NCBI GenBank assembly: GCA_947371645.1
Contig: CANBQJ010000054.1
Location: 1-18,682 of the forward strand
Length of the DNA: 18,682 bases
Source: Burkholderiales bacterium
GTDB lineage: Bacteria > Pseudomonadota > Gammaproteobacteria > Burkholderiales > Burkholderiaceae
Direction: 5' to 3'
The notes beneath the pieces are model-generated. The model was not told where the DNA came from, did not search any database, and saw only the letters and a program-made list of their open reading frames with translations. The stretch's first letter is position 1, and each line of letters begins with the position of its first letter. A program made the position numbers and the translations under genes. Positions 8,203 to 16,480 of the stretch are shown here, piece by piece.

Positions 8203-9330
8203 TCACCAGGACTGTTGCCAGCTCAGGCGCAACTGCCGCGTGTGGGCCGATGCATCCAGGGCGTCGCCTGCGGCCTGCACCTGCCAGGACCCCAGGCGCG
8301 CACCCACCTGAACTGCGCGCTCGAACCACAGCCAACCCGCCTGGGCTTGCCAGCCACCGTCACCGCCCAAGGTGATCCCCGTGTAGGGCAGGGCGCTGCG
8401 CACGCCATCCATGCGGCGCCAGCGGGCTTCCAGCGTGCTGCCGCGCCGCCAGGCCCAGTTGGCGCTCACCTGGTAGCTGGCGCACGCGCGCTGCGCAAAG
8501 CCGTCGTTGCTGTTGTGCCCGTTGAGCAGGGGCTGGTAGACCAGGTTGCCTTGCGCGTCGGTCTGGGCCACTTGGGTGCTGAGGGTCTCAGACTCGTGCG
8601 GCAGTTGGCCCCAACGCAGTCGCCCCCAGTCGCTCACGCTGGCGCTCAGCAGCCAGTCGCTTGAGGCCTGCCATTGCACCTGCGCACCGCCCAGCAGCCC
8701 CCAGCCCTGGCGGTTGACGTCGCCCTGGAAGGGAAAGCGGTGCCGGTCATTGAACTGCTCGGAGCTCAAGCCCGTGCTGTAGCTGGCGCTGCCGGCATCG
8801 AAGCTGGCGGCGCCCAGGATGTCTCGCACCAGCAGACGGCGCAGCTGCAGGCCTTGCAGGCTGAACTGCCAGCGCAGGCCTTGCGCGGCCCAGCTGTCCT
8901 GCCAGCCCAGCTCCAGCCCCCAGCCGGCAAAGCCGCGCAAGCGCATGTCCACCTGCGCCTGGTAGCTTTGCGCGGGTGGGCCGTCCGCGCTCACGTCCTG
9001 CACCAGTTGCACGGCGCCACGGCTGGCCGTGAGCGTGGCCGATTGCCGCGCCAGCAGGCTCATCGTCCAATGCGCCAGCTGCACGGAGGTTCGGGCTTCG
9101 TCACGCAGGTAGATCAGGCTCTGGCCATGCCGTGCAGACAGGCCCTCCAGCCGGTTGGCCATGAGGTCGTTCAGGGGCAGGGGGTCGCTGAAGCGTTCGC
9201 TGGACACGGTGAGCGCCGCGCCGATGGGCGGCTGGCTCTGGGCCAGCGCCAGCGCTGAACAGGCACACAGGCCACAGGCCAGCCCGACCCTGCCAAGCCC
9301 GTTGGCCGGCCAGCGCGCAGATCGGCGCAT
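8203..9330 (-). CDS. Probable outer-membrane beta-barrel protein, last gene of envelope operon
   Basis: A 375-residue protein I do not recognise. A signal peptide with Arg-rich start (MRRSARW) ends at ALA, residue 30. The mature protein is a chain of alternating amphipathic segments rich in W, Q, S and L (for example GWGLELGWQDSW, WGLLGGAQVQWQ). It ends LRLSWQQSW with a C-terminal tryptophan, consistent with an outer-membrane barrel of perhaps 12-14 strands. The start ATG (9330-9328) overlaps the TGA of the preceding gene by one base (TGATG), so translation is probably coupled. This fixes the start even though the frame is open upstream to 9576. Its tight coupling to the 9330-10193 barrel and the upstream lipoprotein suggests a shared complex. 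Function unknown. Confidence 0.75.
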   Translation of the reverse strand: MRRSARWPANGLGRVGLACGLCACSALALAQSQPPIGAALTVSSERFSDPLPLNDLMANRLEGLSARHGQSLIYLRDEARTSVQLAHWTMSLLARQSATLTASRGAVQLVQDVSADGPPAQSYQAQVDMRLRGFAGWGLELGWQDSWAAQGLRWQFSLQGLQLRRLLVRDILGAASFDAGSASYSTGLSSEQFNDRHRFPFQGDVNRQGWGLLGGAQVQWQASSDWLLSASVSDWGRLRWGQLPHESETLSTQVAQTDAQGNLVYQPLLNGHNSNDGFAQRACASYQVSANWAWRRGSTLEARWRRMDGVRSALPYTGITLGGDGGWQAQAGWLWFERAVQVGARLGSWQVQAAGDALDASAHTRQLRLSWQQSW

Positions 9331-10193
9331 CACAGCTTCCAGAGCAGCTCGACGCCGACGGTGGTGCTGCGCAGGCTGGAGGTCGGCATCTCGGCTTGGC
9401 GGCTGCCGAAAGCCATGACTTCGCTGTGTCGGCGGGAGAAGCCGTACCGCCCCCACAGACCCAGGTGGGCGATGGGCGCGATGGCCCAGCTGTAGCGGCC
9501 TTCCAGGTTGACGTCCCAGCCCTGGTTGTTGGAGAAGGTCAAGCCGGGGTAGCTGGTGTTGGTGACCTGGCGCCACAAGGGTGTGCCCACGGTCAGGCGC
9601 AGGCCACTGTGCGTGCTGCTCTCCTTGACCCGTTCGCTTTCGATGGCCACGCCCACTTCGGCCACGATCTCGCTGCTGCTCTCTTCGGTGGGCGCGGTGT
9701 CCACCTCAACCAGGTCGGACTTGGCCTGGAAGTCATAGCGCTTGAAGGACTGCGAGCGGAAGTTGATGCCGCCCACCCAGAAGATGTTGTCGCGGTTGCG
9801 CACATAGGCCAGTGCGCGGGTGTTGCTTTGGCTCAGGCTGAAGCGGTCGGTTTGCAGCAGGGTGCCGTCGCCTGCGTGCCAGTTTTCCTGGCTGATGGCC
9901 GGGGCGAAGGTGCTGAGGTTGTCCAGCGACAGCATCAGGTCGTCGTTGAAGGCGTACAGCGCGCCCGACACCAGCATGGCCGACCTGGTCTTGGCCGCCA
10001 TGTTCACGTCGACGATGCTGGGCTTCTCCGAGTAGGTGGCGGTTTGCTGGGCGACGCCCAGGAAGTATGAAAAGCCGCGGCTGGGCGAGGGCCGGAATTC
10101 GGGAAGCGATTGGGCTTGTGCGGTCGCGAGACGCAAGCCCATGGTGGCGACACCGACGAGGGCCACAACACACTTGGAATGCTGCTTGTGCAT
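9330..10193 (-). CDS. Probable outer-membrane protein, second gene of envelope operon
   Basis: A 287-residue exported protein of unknown function. The signal peptide is residues 1-28, ending in the AQAQ region. The mature part looks like a beta barrel: repeated strands such as GFSYFLGVAQQ, ALAYVRNR, FWVGGINFRSQ, GWDVNLEGRYSW and LGLWGRYGFSRR. A long acidic Ser/Glu-rich loop (about 160-190) sits between them, and the chain ends TTVGVELLWKL. The final residue is leucine rather than the usual Phe/Trp. The ATG at 10193 gives the signal peptide; the frame is open to 10250 but without a signal. No Shine-Dalgarno is evident, perhaps because translation depends on the operon context. It lies 77 bp downstream of the lipoprotein gene, separated by a strong hairpin, and overlaps the next gene by one base. 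Confidence 0.72.
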   Translation of the reverse strand: MHKQHSKCVVALVGVATMGLRLATAQAQSLPEFRPSPSRGFSYFLGVAQQTATYSEKPSIVDVNMAAKTRSAMLVSGALYAFNDDLMLSLDNLSTFAPAISQENWHAGDGTLLQTDRFSLSQSNTRALAYVRNRDNIFWVGGINFRSQSFKRYDFQAKSDLVEVDTAPTEESSSEIVAEVGVAIESERVKESSTHSGLRLTVGTPLWRQVTNTSYPGLTFSNNQGWDVNLEGRYSWAIAPIAHLGLWGRYGFSRRHSEVMAFGSRQAEMPTSSLRSTTVGVELLWKL

Positions 10194-10218
10194 GGGGGGT
10201 CCGGGTGAAAGTGAATGA

Positions 10219-10244
10219 GGCGGGCCACCCTGTGGGCGCCCGCC
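10219..10244 (-). promoter_or_regulatory. Intercistronic GC-rich hairpin in envelope operon
   Basis: A seven-base-pair perfect stem GGCGGGC/GCCCGCC (10219-10225 and 10238-10244) has an inner CCC/GGG pairing around a TGT loop. It lies between the lipoprotein stop and the next start. No T-run follows on the minus strand (TCATTC comes next), so it is more likely an mRNA-stability or differential-expression element than a full terminator. Confidence 0.55.
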
Positions 10245-10270
10245 ACGCAACAGGTCTCGGGTGCTTCGCT

Positions 10271-12934
10271 TCAGTACTGGACCGTGCCGGTGTCCAGCGA
10301 GAAGAAGTCCCCGTTGCCCAGGAAGACCTTGGGCAGGTCGCCGGTGTCGGTGTCCAGCTTGCCGCGCACCACCTTGTTCACCAGCACGTCGGCCCAGGTG
10401 TCGGCCTTGCTGCTGTCACCGGCCTGGTTGTGGCCGCTGTAGCCAAAGCTGAACGCCAGCTTGTTGGTCGGGTCGACGACCTCGGTGACCACGCGGGCGC
10501 CCGGTGTGGGGTTGGTGTCTGGCGCCTTGAAGGTGAAGGTGATGTCCCGCTTGAGGCTGTCGTCGCTGTTGTAGATGAAGTAGTCGCCAGACACCGCATC
10601 GGATGCGTTCAGCCCGAACTGGCTCGTGTCCGAGGTCAGCTTGATGGCGCCGGTCAGCGTCACGCGGATCTTGGGCTTGTTGGGCGCGCGGACAAAGCCG
10701 TCGAAGCTCAGCGTGGTCACCTCGTAGTTGGTGGCGCTGCGTGCGCCGCCAATGAAGTGGCTCTTGTCGTTCTTGCCGCTGAACGTGGCCTGGATGAAGG
10801 GCGTGCCCGCGGCCGTGGCGTTGTTGTAGACCGCACCGGTGGCGCTGTTGACCAGCACGCCGTCATTGGGCTGGCGTGCGGCGTTCACCGAGCCCTTGAA
10901 CGAGGCGCTGGCGTTGTGGCTCAGCACATCGAAGCGCACCGAATCGATTCGATCGTTGACGTTGGTCAGGCCACCGTTGGTGAAGGCCATGCTGGCGTCC
11001 AGCGTGCTGCCATCGGCCAGGTAGGTGCTCAGCGTGCCGGCGAAACTGGCCTCGGCCGGGTCCACGAGCTTCTCGTTGGCGTCATAGGTCGGGTTGACCA
11101 CACTGGCCTGCATGCCCGTCAGGGTGTTCCTGGCCAGGTTGGTGGTCGGGTTGCCGGTGTCATGGTCGGGTGTGAGGTGACCGGACTTGAACGTGTCTGG
11201 CAGCTCACCCTGGAGGGTGATGGACTTGACGTGGCCGAAATTGGGCGTGTACGTCACGTTGGAAACCGTGCCCGTGAAGGTGCGGGCGGTGCTCCAGGGG
11301 TCGGCAGGTGCCGTGGTGCTGGTGCGTTGAGGCGAGTACGTGGACGACGTCAGGTTCACGCCTTCCTCGTCGACAGCGTAGCGGGCGCTGAAGTTGGTCA
11401 CCGCGTGTCGGCCTGGGTCCACGAGGCTGACCGCGCTGTAGCTGAAGCCCGTCAGCTTGCCGCCGGCATCCTTCACCGGGGTCAGCGTGATCGAGTGCAA
11501 GGCCAAGGTCGCCGTGTACCGGGTCTCGCCGGGTGTGGCCGTGGGCACGCCGCTGGCGTAGTCCACGTTGTAGGCCTGGTTCACATAGCAGATGACGTGA
11601 TCCACCGCGTCACCTGAGGCGATGACGTTGTCGGCGGGGTCTGCCAGATAGCAGCCACGGCCTGCCGGGCTGAGCTCGTAGAGGTTGCCCAGGTCGTCGT
11701 CACGGTAGAACTTGCTCACCTCACTGGTGCCGGCCGTCTGCTGGTAGGCGGCATACAGCTCGGCGCCCAGTTGGAAGACGCTGACGGTGCGGGCCAGGTT
11801 CTCGCCGCCGAAACCCACGTTTTTCACGGCGGTTTCGAACTGGCGGGCCTCCGCGAACAAGGGCTCGCCCTGGTCCTTGTTGAACAGGGCCTTGGCGTGG
11901 TCCACCAGGTCGGTGAAGAAGTTGCGGATGTTGGTGTAAGCGCCCACATCTGCTGCGGGGGCGGGTACGCTCAGGCTGGGGTTGCTCAGCTTGTCGCTGG
12001 TGGTGCTGACCTCGGCCAGCAGTTCTGCACTGCCTTGGGCGACGTTGAGCAGGGCCGCATTGAGCGTCGCGGTGATGGTGCCGCTGTCGCCCACATAGGT
12101 GGTGCTGTTGGCGTTGCCCGAGAGCTTGTCGACGACACAGACGGTGGCGTCGGGGCTGCCTGCCGTGTAGCTGCCGCAGCCCATGGCTGCGAGCGATGAC
12201 GGGCTGCTGGCGATCTGGGATGCGGCCTTGAGCATGGCCGCCAGGCGCGCTTCTGCCGGGCTGAGCGTGCTGCTCAGGGCCTGTGGCTTGACGGTGTTGA
12301 GGTCGGTGGTGCCGAAGAGGTTGTTGACCATGGCCTGGGCCTGGGCCACGTTGACCGCGCTCAGGCCTCCGGCCTTGAGGGCCGCACGGACAGCGAACTC
12401 GCTGAACAGCGTCACGTTGACGGTGTCATCGGCTGGTGTGGAGGCCACCACGGCGCGGATCTTGAACCCAGTGGGCAGGTACTGCCTGGCCCCCAGCGTT
12501 TCATCGCGGTGGTAGGAGCAGTGGCTGGCGTCAAGGTTGACGCCGGTGGCCGTGTTGTCGCAGGCCTTGGCCTTGACCTCGACGACATAGCTGCCCGAGA
12601 TGGTGAATTCGGTGGTGGTGTAGCTGCCTTCCTTGCTGGGGTCGGTGTCGTCCAGGGTGCTGCCGGTGGCCAGTGGTGCGGCTTCATTGAGCGAGCCATC
12701 GCTGTTGATGGCCAGCACGCGCACATTGGCGTTGCCCAGCAGTCCCTTGGAGACGACCCCGCCCAGGCGGATTTTGTTGCCCGATCGCGTGTCAACGCTG
12801 GCCGGTTGGGCGCTGCCACCGTCGGTCTGCTTGGCGTTGCCGCCTCCGCCGCCGCCACAAGCCGTCAATGCGGCCAGCGCCGTGGCCCCCGCGAACATGC
12901 GCCAGATGCCATTTCGGCCTTGCTTGACTGTCAT
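10271..12934 (-). CDS. Large outer-membrane lipoprotein of unknown function, first gene of envelope operon
   Basis: An 887-residue lipoprotein. The lipobox is LTAC with acylated C26, followed by six glycines and a flexible tether. Glycine rather than Asp after the cysteine suggests outer-membrane sorting by Lol. Residues about 55-165 form a predicted beta-sandwich (carboxypeptidase-regulatory or Ig-like: GGVVSKGLLGNANVRVLAI, then GSYVVEVKA) with cysteines C125 and C139. Residues about 170-380 are mostly helical, opening NVTLFSEFAV and FGTTDLNTVKP, motifs I associate with uncharacterised Burkholderiales lipoproteins. From about 430 to the end the chain is beta-rich, with several FxGxV-type strands that look like degenerate repeats. 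The ATG at 12934 is chosen because GAGGGAG lies five bases upstream; two GTG codons precede it. It heads an operon with two probable barrel proteins. A surface adhesin, ligand-binding or transport-partner role is inference. Confidence 0.8.
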   Translation of the reverse strand: MTVKQGRNGIWRMFAGATALAALTACGGGGGGNAKQTDGGSAQPASVDTRSGNKIRLGGVVSKGLLGNANVRVLAINSDGSLNEAAPLATGSTLDDTDPSKEGSYTTTEFTISGSYVVEVKAKACDNTATGVNLDASHCSYHRDETLGARQYLPTGFKIRAVVASTPADDTVNVTLFSEFAVRAALKAGGLSAVNVAQAQAMVNNLFGTTDLNTVKPQALSSTLSPAEARLAAMLKAASQIASSPSSLAAMGCGSYTAGSPDATVCVVDKLSGNANSTTYVGDSGTITATLNAALLNVAQGSAELLAEVSTTSDKLSNPSLSVPAPAADVGAYTNIRNFFTDLVDHAKALFNKDQGEPLFAEARQFETAVKNVGFGGENLARTVSVFQLGAELYAAYQQTAGTSEVSKFYRDDDLGNLYELSPAGRGCYLADPADNVIASGDAVDHVICYVNQAYNVDYASGVPTATPGETRYTATLALHSITLTPVKDAGGKLTGFSYSAVSLVDPGRHAVTNFSARYAVDEEGVNLTSSTYSPQRTSTTAPADPWSTARTFTGTVSNVTYTPNFGHVKSITLQGELPDTFKSGHLTPDHDTGNPTTNLARNTLTGMQASVVNPTYDANEKLVDPAEASFAGTLSTYLADGSTLDASMAFTNGGLTNVNDRIDSVRFDVLSHNASASFKGSVNAARQPNDGVLVNSATGAVYNNATAAGTPFIQATFSGKNDKSHFIGGARSATNYEVTTLSFDGFVRAPNKPKIRVTLTGAIKLTSDTSQFGLNASDAVSGDYFIYNSDDSLKRDITFTFKAPDTNPTPGARVVTEVVDPTNKLAFSFGYSGHNQAGDSSKADTWADVLVNKVVRGKLDTDTGDLPKVFLGNGDFFSLDTGTVQY

Positions 12935-13017
12935 CACCACTCCCTCATCCCGATCAGGTTGAACAACTGCCTGAGATGGTGGGGATGGCCCGGGACGCTG
13001 TCATCATCCGGACGATT

Positions 13018-13042
13018 GATGCCCCCACGGTGTGGAGGCATC
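13018..13042 (-). terminator. Candidate terminator-like hairpin after the NYN gene
   Basis: Read on the minus strand, GATGCCTCCAC (13042-13032) pairs with GTGGGGGCATC (13028-13018) through eleven base pairs including one G-U, with a three-base ACC loop. It lies 36 bp past the NYN stop. No T-tract follows, so Rho-independent termination is doubtful. The rest of the 143-bp gap to the lipoprotein start shows no clear promoter, although the envelope operon should start here. Confidence 0.4.
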
Positions 13043-13077
13043 TGCTTGGGGGGTGCTGGGCGGTCGGGTGTCCGGTC

Positions 13078-14373
13078 TCACCCCTGAACGGCGCTTGTTT
13101 TCCTTGCGGCTTTCTTGGCGGCGGGCTTGCGGGTGCGGCTGCGTGGGGTTTTGGCGGCCGCGGTGCCTGCCACCGATGCATCGGGTTCGGCGGCTGGTGC
13201 GGGTGCTGGTGCGGGCTGGGGGATGGCTGCAGCCACCGGCGTTGCGGCCGCAGGCGCTTCGCCCGCCTCCACCGTGGAGGCAACGGCATCGGCCTGGGCG
13301 CGGGCGCGTCCACGCCCACCGCGGCCCTGGCTGGTGCCGCCAGCACTGCCCTTGCCGCCTCGGCTGCCTCGACCCTGGCGGGGGCTGGTGGCCGGCGTGG
13401 GTTCGCTTTCCTGTGCAGCCTGGTCGTCGGCATCGTCGGCGAGCGACGAGGGCTCTGCCACACGCCGTTCATGGTGCGCGGACGACATCGCCTGTGCCGG
13501 CGGGCCATCGTTCATCATGGGTGGCGCATCGGCCGTCGGGCGGTAGACATAGGCGCCCGACTTCTCGTCACGCCCAAAGGCCATCAGGCCCTTGGCCTGG
13601 GCCTCTTCCAGCAGGTTGCCGAAGGTGCGAAAGCCAAAGTAGTTTTCGTTGAAGCCAGGGTTGCGGCGCTTGATGGCTTCCTTGAGCACCGACGCCCAGA
13701 TCTTGCCGCCGTCGCCGCGTTCGCCCATGAGGGCATCGAAGGTCTCGGAGGCGATGTCGATGGCCTTGGCGCGCCGCGCGGCCGTCTCGTCCTTGCGCTT
13801 GCGTTCTTCTTCCGGGCTGCGGCGCGGCTGCGCGGCTTCGCGGCTTTCCTTGCCGTCGCGGCCATCGTTGCTGCGGGCCTGCTGGCGGCGCTGGCTGTCG
13901 CGCACCAGGTCGTCGTAGAAGATGAACTCATCGCAGTTGGCGATCAGCAGGTCGGAGGTGGAGTTCTTCACGCCCACACCGATCACGTACTTGGCGTTTT
14001 CGCGCAGCTTGGAGACCAGCGGCGAGAAGTCGGAGTCTCCCGAGATGATGACGAAGGTGTTGACGTGGGCCTTGGTGTAGCAAAGGTCCAGGGCGTCGAC
14101 CACCATGCGGATGTCGGCCGAGTTCTTGCCGGACTGGCGCACATGCGGGATCTCGATGAGCTCGAAGTTGGCCTCGTGCATGGTGGCCTTGAAGCCCTTG
14201 TAGCGTTCCCAGTCGCAATAGGCTTTCTTGACGACGATGCTGCCCTTGAGCAGCAGCTTCTCGAGCACGCGCTTGATGTCGAACTTGTCGTAGTTGGCAT
14301 CGCGCACGCCCAGTGCGACGTTCTCGAAGTCGCAAAAGAGGGCCATGCTGATGTGGTCGGGGTTCTGGGCCAT
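13078..14373 (-). CDS. NYN-domain RNase with OST-HTH domain and basic disordered tail
   Basis: A 431-residue predicted ribonuclease. Residues about 9-160 are an NYN (PIN-like, LabA/DUF88) domain with the expected acidic metal-binding residues: D15 and N18 in CDFEN, D87 and D93 in SADIRMVVDAL, D113 and D115 in SGDSDFS. A charged Arg/Glu linker (160-203) leads to an OST-HTH/LOTUS domain (about 205-280: FDALMGERGDGGKIWASVL to GFRTFGNLL), a fold that binds RNA or helicases. The last 150 residues are disordered: RGG-like repeats near 335-360, then an Ala/Pro/Lys stretch ending KPAAKKAARKT, like histone H1-type tails. The ATG at 14373 starts the domain properly; GAAAG is a weak ribosome binding site. 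It is the third gene after ylqF and the helicase, 44 bp past the helicase stop. The target RNA is unknown. Confidence 0.88.
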   Translation of the reverse strand: MAQNPDHISMALFCDFENVALGVRDANYDKFDIKRVLEKLLLKGSIVVKKAYCDWERYKGFKATMHEANFELIEIPHVRQSGKNSADIRMVVDALDLCYTKAHVNTFVIISGDSDFSPLVSKLRENAKYVIGVGVKNSTSDLLIANCDEFIFYDDLVRDSQRRQQARSNDGRDGKESREAAQPRRSPEEERKRKDETAARRAKAIDIASETFDALMGERGDGGKIWASVLKEAIKRRNPGFNENYFGFRTFGNLLEEAQAKGLMAFGRDEKSGAYVYRPTADAPPMMNDGPPAQAMSSAHHERRVAEPSSLADDADDQAAQESEPTPATSPRQGRGSRGGKGSAGGTSQGRGGRGRARAQADAVASTVEAGEAPAAATPVAAAIPQPAPAPAPAAEPDASVAGTAAAKTPRSRTRKPAAKKAARKTSAVQG

Positions 14374-14417
14374 GTGTGGCTTTCAAAAAATGTGGGGGAG
14401 GGCGGGGCTGTATGCGA

Positions 14418-16475
14418 TCAGAGCAGCCCGGCGTCGTGCAGGAAGGGGCTGGGGCGGTCGTGGCGCGCCAGCAGGCTGAGTTTGCGTCGGGCGCGGGTGA
14501 GGGCCACGTACAGCAGGTTGCGGGTGTCGGCCACGCTGTGGCCAACCATGAACTCGCCCCGGTTCAACCCGGGGATGATGACATGTTCGAACTCCAGGCC
14601 CTTGGCGGCCTCGATGCTGGAGATGAGCACGCAGTCTGAAGGGCGCATGGCGCCCAGGCGCAGCGACCAGCTGTTGAGCGCCCGGCACAAGGCCTGGGCA
14701 CTCTCGAAGCCGGTGGCCGTCTGGGCCAGGGCGGCCAGGTTGGCGCTGAACTGCTGCACGTCCTGCGCATTGACGCGCACGCGCTGGGCCAGGGTGGGGG
14801 CGTCCAGTGCGGCCAGGAAGGCCTGGGCCCAGTCGGGGTTGGATGCGGGGCCTGACTGGGTGCCTGTGGCCGCGTCCCGCAGCACCGCCAGGGCGGCTTG
14901 CAGGCGGCGCAGCGCCACGGGGTGGGCGTTGCGCAGCACCTGGTTGTCGATGAAGCCTGTGGCCAGTTGCGGGTAGGCCGCCACCTGCTTGATGGCCGCT
15001 TCGGTGGCGCGCAGGCGGGCCAGCTGCGTGGCCTGGTCGTCGCTGGCGGGGGCCAGGGCCTCTTCGTCTGACACCGGGGGGGCGTCTTCTTCAGCGGGCA
15101 AGTCGACCAAGGCACCGGCCACCATCACCAGGGCATGCAGCGCGGCTTCACGCGTGGCCACGGGCTCGATCTGGTCGAACTGGCCGAAGGCATGGGCCAT
15201 CAGGGCCCGCACGCAAAGGATCTCAGGGCGCATCAGGAAGGGCTGCAGGCCGGCGGTGCGGTAGGCCAGGCCCCGGCTGAGCATGAGGCTTTCCAGCGCC
15301 ACCGACTGATGCGGCTGCCGCAGCAGCACGGCCAGGTCGCCCGGTGCCGTGCCTGTGGGCAGGCCGTCCAGGTTGGCCAGCAGGGCCAGCACCTGACGGG
15401 CCTCGTGGCCAGGGCCTTGATCGGTGTGGACGGCATACAGCCGCACGGCCGTGTCGTGTGGGCTGCGCGCCTCGTAAGGTTTGTTGGCCAGGCGAGACAC
15501 GGCCTGCGCCAGCTGCGGCCCGAAGCGAAAGCTCGCGTGCAGGGGCAGGTGCTCGGCCATGCCGATGTCGGTGTCGAAGGTGTGGCCCATGAAGGCGGCG
15601 TCGGCACCCGCTTCGCCGTGGATCACCTGGTCGCGGTCGCCCACGCCGATGAAGCTGCAGCCCGGGTTGTGCGTCAGCAACTGGCCCAGCAGGGTGAACA
15701 TGGCGCGGTTGCAGTCGTGCATTTCGTCGACCAGCAGCAGCTGCAGCCCCAGGTCCAGGCAAGGCGACAGGCCTTCGGCCAGCGGCGCGTTGTCGGGCTC
15801 CAGCAGCCAGCGCGCCAGGTCGTAGGTGGCGTCGTGTGGGCCGCGGAAGGCCGGGCGATCAGGGTGGCCGCCCCGGCGCTCGTGCTCGTAGCGTGTGAAG
15901 GCGCGCAGGCTGATGTAATCGCAGCCCATCTCGTCGGCCACGTCGGGGGTGAGGCTGCGTTCGCCCAACTCGGTTTGCAGCGCCAGGCGGCCCTTGAGCT
16001 TGGCGAAGGTGGCCAGCAGGCCTTCCACATTGCCATCGTCGGCATCGGCCAGGCTGAAGGCATCGCGGTGGCGGTCGTCGGGGTTGTCCAGCACGCGCTG
16101 CAGGGCGCTCAGCACATGGGGCTTGAGCGCTTCTGGTGTGCGCAGCTGGCGCACGCCCGGGCCTTCGGCTGCAGAGAGGCGCTGCGTGCAGAACTGGGCA
16201 AAGGTTTGCACGTGCAGGCTGCGGCGGGTGGCGGTGTCCAGGCCGGCGCGGGCCATGGCGGTGCCAAAGGCCTGCACGGCGGCATCCGTATACGTGAGCA
16301 CCTGGATGCGGCCAGGCGCCACGCCCTCGACCAGGGCCTGACCCAGGCGCAACACCAGCGACGTGGTCTTGGCGGCGCCCGCATTGGCCTGCACGATGAC
16401 GCGCGGGTGCCGGGCGAACTGGATGGCGCGCTGCTCAGGGGTGGGCTGGATGCCCCGGGGCTCAAAAGGGGCCAT
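14418..16475 (-). CDS. UvrD/PcrA-like superfamily 1 helicase
   Basis: A 685-residue ATP-dependent DNA or RNA helicase with all main SF1A motifs. A Q-like motif is TPEQRAI (12-18). Motif I is ANAGAAKT (30-37). Motif Ia is LTYTDAA (60-66). Motif II is VDEMHD (249-254). Motif III is GVGDRDQVIHG (277-287). A motif IV-type ASFRFG is near 314-319. Motif V is IEAAKGLEF (621-629) and motif VI is YVALTRAR (656-663). The P-loop is unusual: alanine replaces the glycine before the catalytic lysine (K36). No C-terminal nuclease domain is present. It is close in length to UvrD but too divergent to call uvrD. Its start lies five bases after the ylqF stop, and the NYN gene follows 44 bp later, so the three genes are almost surely co-transcribed. 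Its substrate is unknown; the neighbours hint at RNA metabolism. Confidence 0.9.
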   Translation of the reverse strand: MAPFEPRGIQPTPEQRAIQFARHPRVIVQANAGAAKTTSLVLRLGQALVEGVAPGRIQVLTYTDAAVQAFGTAMARAGLDTATRRSLHVQTFAQFCTQRLSAAEGPGVRQLRTPEALKPHVLSALQRVLDNPDDRHRDAFSLADADDGNVEGLLATFAKLKGRLALQTELGERSLTPDVADEMGCDYISLRAFTRYEHERRGGHPDRPAFRGPHDATYDLARWLLEPDNAPLAEGLSPCLDLGLQLLLVDEMHDCNRAMFTLLGQLLTHNPGCSFIGVGDRDQVIHGEAGADAAFMGHTFDTDIGMAEHLPLHASFRFGPQLAQAVSRLANKPYEARSPHDTAVRLYAVHTDQGPGHEARQVLALLANLDGLPTGTAPGDLAVLLRQPHQSVALESLMLSRGLAYRTAGLQPFLMRPEILCVRALMAHAFGQFDQIEPVATREAALHALVMVAGALVDLPAEEDAPPVSDEEALAPASDDQATQLARLRATEAAIKQVAAYPQLATGFIDNQVLRNAHPVALRRLQAALAVLRDAATGTQSGPASNPDWAQAFLAALDAPTLAQRVRVNAQDVQQFSANLAALAQTATGFESAQALCRALNSWSLRLGAMRPSDCVLISSIEAAKGLEFEHVIIPGLNRGEFMVGHSVADTRNLLYVALTRARRKLSLLARHDRPSPFLHDAGLL

Positions 16476-16480
16476 GGCCT

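Noticed and set aside
10067..11617. Plus-strand open frame (516 codons) antisense to the lipoprotein and barrel genes
   Set aside because: No ribosome binding site or domain; its composition mirrors the opposite strand's codon bias, and the minus strand has signal peptides and a lipobox.
12976..14976. Long plus-strand open frame (666 codons) over the NYN and helicase genes
   Set aside because: It is antisense to two genes with clear domains, and its translation is low-complexity Gly/Ala/Arg/Val without any family signature. Such frames arise from codon bias in GC-rich genomes.
14418..16475. Phage-defence helicase-nuclease system (helicase plus NYN RNase)
   Set aside because: The linkage to ylqF, the housekeeping setting and the lack of mobile or other defence genes make this less likely than RNA metabolism, though it is not excluded.
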